64,000 bases of DNA from Nocardia bhagyanarayanae. Its GTDB lineage: Bacteria > Actinomycetota > Actinomycetes > Mycobacteriales > Mycobacteriaceae. The stretch is from positions 620,001 to 684,000 of the forward strand of contig NZ_VFPG01000002.1 in NCBI RefSeq assembly GCF_006716565.1. Direction: 5' to 3'. Below the pieces are notes generated by a model, which worked only from the letters and a program-made list of their open reading frames with translations, did not search any database and was not told where the DNA came from. This document shows, piece by piece, positions 17,726 through 24,656 of this stretch (within the stretch, counting starts at the first letter, position 1; each line of letters begins with the position of its first letter). The position numbers and the translations under genes are program-made.

Positions 17726-19404
17726 GCGCCGACCGATTCGGTAACCGAGTCCGCGGCGTGATCGTGGGCACGGCCTGCGGTGATGCGCTCGGGTGGCCGC
17801 AGGAACAGCGCGGAGGTTTGCTCGGGGGCCAGCGAGCACGGGACCAGCGGCAGCCCGAGCCGGTGTTCCGGTCGTGGACGCGGACGGCCGGTCACTATCG
17901 GTCCCGCTATCGCGATGTGGTCGACGCTGGTGCGTACAGCGACGATACGCAGTTGATGTTGGCGACCGCGCGTGCCTGTCTACACGGTTCGCATTGGGCG
18001 GCGCACCTCGTCGAGGTCGAGTTGCCGACGTGGCCCATCTATCAGCGCGGCGGCGGTGGCGCAGTATTGCGGGCAGCCGCTTCCTGGGCGAGGGGCGTCG
18101 CGCCGTGGCGGGTTCCTCCGCGATCGAACGGGACGCGATCGCTGCGTACGTATCGGGACGCGGGTGCCAACGGTGTCGCGATGCGGATCGCGCCTCACTC
18201 GATATGTGCGTCCGGCCCAAGCGATCTCACCGGACGCGTAATCCGCGATGGTGTCACGACACATGGTCATCCGCGGGCGTTGGTGGGAGCGCTCGTCTAC
18301 GCGCACGTCCTCGCGTATCTGCTGCGGGCGGAGTCGGTGTTGGGATGCGGCGAAATCCTCGGTGTCGCCGAACGCAGCCTCGTCGAGGCGACTAGAGCCG
18401 CGGAGCTGCTGCCCGAGGACTGGGGTACGCCCGAGCAAGTAGACGAATTCATCACCACTTGGTCGGCGACCTGCGGGGAGATGTATCAGCTACTGACGGT
18501 CGTCGACGCTGCGCTGCGCGGAGGATCGGCGAGCGCGCCGGAAGATACGCTACGTGAACTCGGCTGCTGTGATTCCGATTCCAATGGTTCCGGAACCATC
18601 ACGGCGGCCGGCGCCATCTTCGTCGCGGCGCACTTTGCCGACGAGCCGTTGTCGGGACTCGTAGCGGCGGCATTTCTGCGTAAGGCCGATACCGATACTC
18701 TCGCGTCGATGGCCGGTGGTCTGCTGGGTGCTATGCACGGGTACGAATGGCTCGGATCGCTGGGAAGCTCGGTCCAGGACGCTTCGTACCTGGTCTCGGT
18801 CGCGGCTGATCTGTCTTCTGGCCGAGGAATTGCGGCGCGGCCCACGGTTGGGCGTCCGCCCACTCTGCGCCGGGCGGCCGTAGACGAATTGGTGTTATCG
18901 AAATGCGGTGATACAGGGATATTTCCGGATGGGCGAACCTACCGTGTAGCCGCAATCGATAGAGTGGACGAGCAACGTCAGCGGGTGCGGCTGTGCCTCG
19001 ACGACGGACAATCTGTCATTCTCGATACGCCGATCGCGCCCGAACGGAAGGTGCGGCCTCATGATTCCGCCGAGGTGAGCCGGAAACGATCCGGTGGCCG
19101 GCTCATCGAGACGGTGCTGCCGACTTCCGATCTCGGTCGGTGCGCGGATTTCTACGGCAGGCTCCTCGGTGCCGAACTTGCGGTCGGCACCGATACCGTG
19201 ACCGTCGTTCCAGGCATCGCGATTCGTGAGTCCCGCGGCGGTCCGGAGCCTGCCGGAGGACTCGAGATCACACTCTCGGTGCCCGCCCCCGAGGCCGCGT
19301 TGCGTCGTGTCGGTGCGGAGATCGTTCGGATGGAATGTGGTGATTTCACTGCCACGGATCCGGATGGTCGCAGGCTGACACTTCGCGCGGACGACTCGGA
19401 GTAG
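17695..19404 (+). CDS. ADP-ribosylglycohydrolase fused to a VOC (glyoxalase-like) domain
   Basis: A 569-aa protein. Residues 15-350 are an ADP-ribosylglycohydrolase (ARH/DraG) domain with all main metal-site motifs: 'GTACGDALGWP' (25-35), YSDDT (81-85), 'HGHPRALVGALVYAHV' (190-205) and 'KADTDTLASMAGGLLGA' (330-346). A ~100-residue region without a recognised fold follows. The last ~105 residues form one VOC/glyoxalase-like unit ('IETVLPTSDLGRCADFYGRL'). ARH enzymes hydrolyse ADP-ribosyl bonds, so in this place it is the likely reversal enzyme or antitoxin for the DarT-like protein. The start at 17695 lies inside the DarT gene; the GAGGAGA just upstream favours it. The role of the VOC domain is unknown. 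Confidence 0.8.
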   Translation: MAASSGRPTLSADRFGNRVRGVIVGTACGDALGWPQEQRGGLLGGQRARDQRQPEPVFRSWTRTAGHYRSRYRDVVDAGAYSDDTQLMLATARACLHGSHWAAHLVEVELPTWPIYQRGGGGAVLRAAASWARGVAPWRVPPRSNGTRSLRTYRDAGANGVAMRIAPHSICASGPSDLTGRVIRDGVTTHGHPRALVGALVYAHVLAYLLRAESVLGCGEILGVAERSLVEATRAAELLPEDWGTPEQVDEFITTWSATCGEMYQLLTVVDAALRGGSASAPEDTLRELGCCDSDSNGSGTITAAGAIFVAAHFADEPLSGLVAAAFLRKADTDTLASMAGGLLGAMHGYEWLGSLGSSVQDASYLVSVAADLSSGRGIAARPTVGRPPTLRRAAVDELVLSKCGDTGIFPDGRTYRVAAIDRVDEQRQRVRLCLDDGQSVILDTPIAPERKVRPHDSAEVSRKRSGGRLIETVLPTSDLGRCADFYGRLLGAELAVGTDTVTVVPGIAIRESRGGPEPAGGLEITLSVPAPEAALRRVGAEIVRMECGDFTATDPDGRRLTLRADDSE

Positions 19405-19477
19405 CGGAGCACAACAGGTGTATCTTTCACGTACCCTGCCGCCGCCGTGTCGAGCCGAGAGCTGTACCAGTGTTGGT

Positions 19478-21799
19478 TCACTGCTCGGACGCACTGGATG
19501 CGGAAGCGCTCGCCCAGGTGATGAACTGTTGTGCTGTGAAGATCGGCTTGCCGTACTGGGCGGCCTTGCGGCCTTTGCCCGACATTGTCCCGGATTCGGC
19601 GGCGATCAGGGCGTCGCATCGCTTCTTCGTGACGCTGTCGACTGGACTGAGGCCGCACTTCATGGCCAGTCCTTCCATGTCGCCGCGGGTCCACTCCTTG
19701 CCGAAAGCGTCGACGACGGAGCCGGTGAAGCAAACCCGGGCACCGGGCGCCAGCGTGGCGGCGATGTCGGTCGACGGGCGAACGTCTGTGGAATCGACGA
19801 TGGTGTGTCCCAGGGCCAACCCCAGCTCGTGCAGCAACGCGTGGACGCGTTCGTCCTGTCGGATGCGTTGAAGGTTGCGGCGGAGCACTTTCGCGAGTTC
19901 CGCTTCCGGTGTGGAGGAGGTCGGCACCTTCCCTCCTGCCCGGAAGCAGTCCGGTTTCCCGCCGCGTTCGAGTGTGTATCCGAAGTGGTCGTCATGAGCG
20001 GGGAATGCGTCGACGGCGGTGAGCGCATCCGAGCGCGTCCGCGCTGCGATATCGCGAACTGCCCGCGCACGGTCGAGGGCATTCGACGCCTCGATCCGAG
20101 CGAGATCGCCTTCACACAGTAAGTCGGGCCCGACAGAAATGCCTAATGGCATCGGCACGACGTAGCCTTGGCGTTTGAGCTCGAAGTCGATGTCGCGCAA
20201 CTGGTTGTCGATATCTATGCCGACGGGGGTTCGTCCGGTGAGGTGCGGTCCGAACGCCGCCCAGGCTTGGTCCAAGGTAGGGGCTAAGAGGACATCGGCG
20301 GCCGTGATGCCGTAGGCAAGGCGGGCGTCGCCGAGGTCGCGGAGCGGGTTGACGAGTGTGGTGATTTCGAATCCATCGTCGGTGACCAGTGCGATCTCTA
20401 CCGGGCGCGGTCTCCACATACGCCCTTCGTCCCCAACTGTGCAGACGCCGAGATAGACCTTTCCGCGGTGCGGGGCCAGCGGCCGACTGGCGGCGAGGAA
20501 ACGCCGGACGCGGATATCGGTTCTCAGGTCCTTGGGTTGAACGTCGCGCGTCAGAACGAGCCCCTCCATCGACGTGCACCGGCTGAGCGCCACATAGAGC
20601 TGCCCGTCGGCGAATGTGCCGCCGCTCAGGTCGACGACGAGCCGGTCCAAGGTCTGGCCCTGACTTTTGTGGATGGTGACAGCCCAGGCGAGCTGGAAGG
20701 GCAGCTGACGGTATGTGCCGACGACTTCGTGTCGCAGCGCGCCGTTCTCGATTACCGGACGCGTGATCTCCCAGGTGTGCGGGCCGACGTCGACCTGTCG
20801 GCCGTTGGGCATGGCGACGGTCACGATCGGGTTGCCCTGGTCGTCCCCGCATCCGGTGATGCGGCCGATGGTCCCGTTCACCCAGCGGCCTGACGGGTCG
20901 TTGGTCAGCAGCATGATTTGGGCGCCGACTTTGTAGGTGAGGATGTACGGCGCTGGTCGGTCGAAGCCGTCCACATCGCCGGTCGTGAGTACGAGATGAG
21001 TGAGCTCTGGGCCAGGAACGCGACCGAGCATGTCCTTGTTCCGCGCGTCGGCAATTCGGTTGGTAGTGGCCAGCGTGAGCCAAAACTCGTCGACCGGGGG
21101 CTGGAAGGCGGGTTTGGTTCGCGTATTCAGCTCGGCTCGAGCGGCTTCCAGTAGTGTGCCGTCGCGGACGTCGTTCAAGATCTCGACCAGACGAGCGTCT
21201 CCGATCTGCCGGAAGACCGTGGTCAGCTCGACGAGCGGAAACTGCTCGCGGTCGTAGTGATCTGCTGAGAAGAAATATGGCGAAGCGTATCGGTGTGTGA
21301 AGTAGTCTTTCTCGCCTTCGGTGACGACGGGCGGCAGCTGAAACAGATCGCCGACCAGCACCAATTGCACTCCGCCGAAAGGAGTTCCGCGTTTGGGTCC
21401 GAACCTTTCCAGCGCGACGGCCAAGCAGTCGAACAGGTCGGCTCGGATCATCGACGCCTCGTCGAGGATCAGGGTATCGAGTCGACCGAGGGTCTTGTGG
21501 AATCTGGCAGGAAAGTAGCGCACGGAGCGGACGTCCTCGACCGTGATGCCCGCCCAGAAGGAGAACAGTCGGTGGATGGTGTAGCCCTCGACATTGAGAG
21601 CGGCGACCCCGGTAGGTGCAGCCACGACAACGTTGCGGTTCGTTGTGACCAGGAAGTGGCGGATCAAGGTCGACTTGCCCGTACCCGCACGTCCTGTAAG
21701 GAAGAGGTTTTCGCCACGTGCCAGGCGCTCGAGTCCTTCGGAGAATTCCGGTGTGCGGGTGAGGGAACGATCCGTGGTCGGTGTCGGGTGATCTGTCAT
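19478..21799 (-). CDS. Pif1-like helicase with DnaQ-like region and C-terminal BRCT
   Basis: A 773-aa protein. Residues 20-470 are a Pif1/RecD2-type SF1B helicase: Walker A TGRAGTGKST (35-44), Walker B 'LILDEASM' (110-117), 'LVLVGDLFQLPPV' (motif III) and the UvrD_C_2 motif 'AWAVTIHKSQGQTLDRLVV'. Residues ~490-590 resemble a DnaQ-type exonuclease ('EIALVTDDGFEITTLVNP', 'YGITAADVLLAPTLDQAW', then 'IDIDNQLRDIDFEL'), but with altered acidic residues, so probably inactive. The last ~80 residues look like a BRCT domain ('RVCFTGSVVDAFGKEWTR'). The ATG at 21799 overlaps the preceding stop by 4 bases; an upstream in-frame extension is not needed. It is the last gene of a minus-strand group with an exonuclease-BRCT protein and a Rad50-like ATPase. 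Confidence 0.85.
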   Translation of the reverse strand: MTDHPTPTTDRSLTRTPEFSEGLERLARGENLFLTGRAGTGKSTLIRHFLVTTNRNVVVAAPTGVAALNVEGYTIHRLFSFWAGITVEDVRSVRYFPARFHKTLGRLDTLILDEASMIRADLFDCLAVALERFGPKRGTPFGGVQLVLVGDLFQLPPVVTEGEKDYFTHRYASPYFFSADHYDREQFPLVELTTVFRQIGDARLVEILNDVRDGTLLEAARAELNTRTKPAFQPPVDEFWLTLATTNRIADARNKDMLGRVPGPELTHLVLTTGDVDGFDRPAPYILTYKVGAQIMLLTNDPSGRWVNGTIGRITGCGDDQGNPIVTVAMPNGRQVDVGPHTWEITRPVIENGALRHEVVGTYRQLPFQLAWAVTIHKSQGQTLDRLVVDLSGGTFADGQLYVALSRCTSMEGLVLTRDVQPKDLRTDIRVRRFLAASRPLAPHRGKVYLGVCTVGDEGRMWRPRPVEIALVTDDGFEITTLVNPLRDLGDARLAYGITAADVLLAPTLDQAWAAFGPHLTGRTPVGIDIDNQLRDIDFELKRQGYVVPMPLGISVGPDLLCEGDLARIEASNALDRARAVRDIAARTRSDALTAVDAFPAHDDHFGYTLERGGKPDCFRAGGKVPTSSTPEAELAKVLRRNLQRIRQDERVHALLHELGLALGHTIVDSTDVRPSTDIAATLAPGARVCFTGSVVDAFGKEWTRGDMEGLAMKCGLSPVDSVTKKRCDALIAAESGTMSGKGRKAAQYGKPIFTAQQFITWASASASSASEQ

Positions 21800-22377
21800 G
21801 ACAGTGGCTCGGGTTTCACTCGGTCCGCGAAATCTGCCGGAAGGACGGCAATGGTCGGGCTGTTCAGCTCGGCCGGCATCATCCATGGCGTCTTCTGGGT
21901 CTTCGGCGAGACGGTGCGCCGCAGCCGCTGCTCCTCGGTGAACAGCCAGGCCGTCCAGACCGCCCCGATGAAGTTGGCGACAGACAGGGCGCGCAACTGC
22001 GGTTCGTCTCGCTCAGGAGTGGTGAGAGCCGGAACCGGCAGGAACCGGGGAACGACGAGTTCGGTGCGCTTGCGTCTGGCGTAGTCGGAAATCGCGGCGC
22101 AGATGGATTCCTGATGCTGAGTTGTCTGCTCGATGAGATCGTCGAAAGCGTCGATCCGTACCGCGTGGGCGAACGTAACCGGAGACTCGGTTCCGTCGGT
22201 GAGGACCACCGAGCGTTCGCAGGTGAGTGATCGGATCTTCTTTATGTAGTCGGGATCGTCGTGCCGTATGACGACAGCGTTCGTATTGCGGACGAAGTTG
22301 TTGCCGGTGCGGCTGGTCAACCACACGGCGGTCGACTCGGCAAGTGGTTGCCGATCGACGGTTGCGAACCCCAGCAT
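21796..22377 (-). CDS. 193-aa protein coupled to the Pif1-like helicase, unknown function
   Basis: I do not recognise the family. The 193 residues are soluble, begin MLGFATVDRQPLAESTAVW, are mixed alpha/beta, and contain 'VTFAHAVRIDAFDDLIEQ' and a Trp-rich segment near the C-terminus ('GAVWTAWLFTEEQRLRR'). The ATG at 22377 has AAGGAG 6 bases upstream. The stop overlaps the helicase start by 4 bases, so both are translated together and the protein is probably a helicase partner. It is 31 bases downstream of the internally duplicated protein gene. Confidence 0.6.
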   Translation of the reverse strand: MLGFATVDRQPLAESTAVWLTSRTGNNFVRNTNAVVIRHDDPDYIKKIRSLTCERSVVLTDGTESPVTFAHAVRIDAFDDLIEQTTQHQESICAAISDYARRKRTELVVPRFLPVPALTTPERDEPQLRALSVANFIGAVWTAWLFTEEQRLRRTVSPKTQKTPWMMPAELNSPTIAVLPADFADRVKPEPLS

Positions 22378-22408
22378 GATTCTCCTTGCTCCAAGTGGTG
22401 GGTTGCGG

Positions 22409-22975
22409 TCAGTCGTTGTCCGCGTCGGGCCAGCGCGTGATTCGGGCGGGATTGGGACCGGCGTTCGTGTCGGTGAACCGGTCGAGGCCGATGAGCAGAA
22501 CTCCAGGCATCCGGCTGCCCTTCGATGTCAGGAGCAGACCACCGACCAGGTACATTTGGGCCGTCGGCGCTTCGACGGCGAAGCCGGTGACCGTGAATGT
22601 TCCGTATGGCTTCTGCTCGAAGTAGCCGACAACGGCATCGCCGTGATTCAAGTCGGTGAGCGCACCGGCCAGTCCAGTGGGCGGATCGCCGATTTCTACG
22701 GGATCGGCGGTCAAATCCAACAGGTCCGGTACGGGGTTCACAGTCGATGACGCGGTGTCGAGTGCCTGGCCGCCGATGAGCAGACCACCGGTCGCGATGG
22801 AACGAACTACTGTTCCGCGGACGGCGTAGGTGCCGTAGAGCTCGGATCGGAAGACCGCCGTCGCAGGCCCACCGGGACCGAGGGCAGTCAGCGATGCCTT
22901 CAGCGCCTGAATGTTCCTACGTCGAGGTGGGACGGGCAGAGTCGGTGAATACATGATGGGATCAGCTTTCTTCAT
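22409..22975 (-). CDS. Internally duplicated small protein, unknown function
   Basis: A 188-aa protein without a recognised family. Two copies of a ~55-residue beta-rich unit can be aligned: 'YGTYAVRGTVVRSIATGGLL' with 'LLDLTADP' later in copy one, and 'YGTFTVTGFAVEAPTAQMYL' with 'LLIGLDRFTD' in copy two. Each has F-x4-YGT near its start and a GG-x2-L turn. The unit looks like a small barrel. The start is uncertain: ATG at 22975 is used, TTG at 23002 and ATG at 22954 are alternatives, and no strong ribosome binding site decides. It lies between the exonuclease-BRCT and the 193-aa gene on the same strand. Confidence 0.55.
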   Translation of the reverse strand: MKKADPIMYSPTLPVPPRRRNIQALKASLTALGPGGPATAVFRSELYGTYAVRGTVVRSIATGGLLIGGQALDTASSTVNPVPDLLDLTADPVEIGDPPTGLAGALTDLNHGDAVVGYFEQKPYGTFTVTGFAVEAPTAQMYLVGGLLLTSKGSRMPGVLLIGLDRFTDTNAGPNPARITRWPDADND

Positions 22976-23060
22976 CAGGTGTTCAGGGCGCGGATTGGAC
23001 AATCCGCTTGTTTGGGGGAACCGGTGCAGGGACGCGGGCGTCGTATCGAGTTCGGGGCGG

Positions 23061-24029
23061 TCAGCGGCCCGGCATCACTTGGCCTAGCTCGTCCAGCGGC
23101 TGGCCGGCGAGGCAGCGCAGAAAATCCTCCTCGGTCATCAGCTCGATCCTTTGACCGGCGCGCTGCAACTCGACCGCTCGTCGGGCCTTGCCGGTCAGCT
23201 CCGCGCCAGGGCGGAGGACTGCGGGATTGATCTCGCCGGCGACCAAGACATTGGTCCTGCGCGTGACGTTGTTCTCTGCTGTCGCGCCGAGTCGTGCGCA
23301 TTCTTGCCAGGCAGCCTCTCGACGCATCGAGGACAGGGCCCCGGTGAACACCACTACCCGGCCATAAAGGTAGCCGTCCGGATCGGCGTCGGGGTTGAGC
23401 TCACCCTGAATGAGGCGGGCGCTGCCATCTCCGCTCGAAATGGCCACGCTGCCGCGGTGTTCGCCGCCTGTCATCCGTCCGAATCGAACATCCACCGACC
23501 CGGCAAGCTCGGCGAGGTCGTCGGCTTTGCGGTCGGCGGCCAGCCGCACGACCACATCCGCGACGGCTTGGGCGTCGGCGAGCGCATCGTGATGACCGGG
23601 ATGAATGCCGCCTAGCGATTCGACGACGTATGGAAGTCGATAAGACGGCAGGGAGAGCGCGCGTCGAGAAATGACCAGTGAGCACAGGAAAATCAACTCC
23701 GGCCCGGGGATCTGATCGGCAACACACGCGTCGCGGATGACGCCAAAGTCGAAGGCGGCATTGTGGGCGACCACGACGTCACCGCCGATGAAGTCGACGA
23801 TGTCCGGCAGGATCTCAATCCACGGAGCCGCGTTGGAAACCTGGTCGGCCGTGATCCCGTGCAGACCGACGTTGAAACGATCGAAATGGGCCGCTCGCTC
23901 CGGCGGGCGGATGAGCCAATGGCGATCATCGACGGGTTTGCCGTCGCGGACCCGCACCAGGCCTACCGAGCACGGTGATCCGCGGTACGAGTTGGCGGTT
24001 TCGAAATCGATCGTTGTGAAGTCCAGCAT
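23061..24029 (-). CDS. DEDDh exonuclease with BRCT domain
   Basis: A 322-aa protein like the DnaQ-type 'exonuclease + BRCT' proteins. The DEDDh catalytic residues are all present: D8 and E10 in IDFETAN, D94 in 'VAHNAAFDFGVI', and H147/D152 in 'GHHDALADAQAV'. The C-terminal BRCT domain starts at about residue 225 ('YLYGRVVVFTGALSSMRREA') with 'NNVTRRTNVLVAGE' and 'TEEDFLRCL'. It predicts a 3'-5' DNA exonuclease tethered by BRCT to DNA ends or a partner; the BRCT in the nearby Pif1-like helicase suggests the two act together. The ATG at 24029 has GGGGGAAG upstream; a longer open frame is low quality. Confidence 0.85.
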   Translation of the reverse strand: MLDFTTIDFETANSYRGSPCSVGLVRVRDGKPVDDRHWLIRPPERAAHFDRFNVGLHGITADQVSNAAPWIEILPDIVDFIGGDVVVAHNAAFDFGVIRDACVADQIPGPELIFLCSLVISRRALSLPSYRLPYVVESLGGIHPGHHDALADAQAVADVVVRLAADRKADDLAELAGSVDVRFGRMTGGEHRGSVAISSGDGSARLIQGELNPDADPDGYLYGRVVVFTGALSSMRREAAWQECARLGATAENNVTRRTNVLVAGEINPAVLRPGAELTGKARRAVELQRAGQRIELMTEEDFLRCLAGQPLDELGQVMPGR

Positions 24030-24236
24030 TCTTCCCCCTCGGACGCTGTTGAGCCGGAGCGGGTCGCGGGAGCCCGATCGGCTGTGCAAGGACCCGAATA
24101 GTACTGTGCCGAAACGAAACTCGAGCGGCCTTGGTCGGGTCCCTCGGCGAGAGCGTGCAGCGCTACCGCGCCGCACGCACGAGAACCGAGCGCTATGTCG
24201 TTGCCGGTGGTCTCGATGCTCATGAACGCGAGTCCG

Positions 24237-24656
24237 TTATGCGTCATAGACCCGGCCATCACCGCTGGCACATGGCTCCGAACTGATCGGTGATCGGCGA
24301 CTCTGGGCGACGGGGACCGCGGGCCGGCTCGCCTGCAGACCGCGCACGATCTCGAGCAAGTGCTGCACTTCCTGGTAGGTGGGGGACAGCTGGTACGCGT
24401 GCTGGTGGCATGCCTCGGACAGCCGCGTCCACGCGTACTGGGACCGAGACGGGACCTCATGCTGATCGTGGTAGGCGACCTCGAGGCAGGCCAGGCGGGC
24501 TCGGCCGCTGGCTCTACCCGCTTCGATTCCCTTGGCGCGCAGGAGTTCGTCGACGATTTGTTCCAGCGCAGTGCGGGTCAGCCAGGCGGCGATCCGATTG
24601 CTGTGCGGGGATTGCCGGGCGATCTGTGCACCGGCCAGGGTCAGGAGGCTGGTCAT
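24237..24656 (-). CDS. 139-aa protein coupled to the Rad50-like ATPase
   Basis: A 139-aa basic, helical protein of no recognised family. It begins MTSLLTLAGAQIARQSPHSN and contains 'TALEQIVDELLRAKGIEAG' and 'ARLACLEVAYHDQHEVPSRS'; the C-terminal ~25 residues are Ser/Arg-rich. The ATG at 24656 overlaps the ATPase stop by 4 bases, and AAGGCGGG precedes it, so the two products should be made together, as expected for a small subunit of the ATPase. A 207-base stretch (24030-24236) without a gene separates it from the exonuclease gene. Confidence 0.6.
   Translation of the reverse strand: MTSLLTLAGAQIARQSPHSNRIAAWLTRTALEQIVDELLRAKGIEAGRASGRARLACLEVAYHDQHEVPSRSQYAWTRLSEACHQHAYQLSPTYQEVQHLLEIVRGLQASRPAVPVAQSRRSPISSEPCASGDGRVYDA

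Noticed and set aside
17003..19404. Canonical DarTG module
   Set aside because: The second protein is an ADP-ribosylglycohydrolase fold (SDDT and ADTDT motifs), not a macrodomain DarG.
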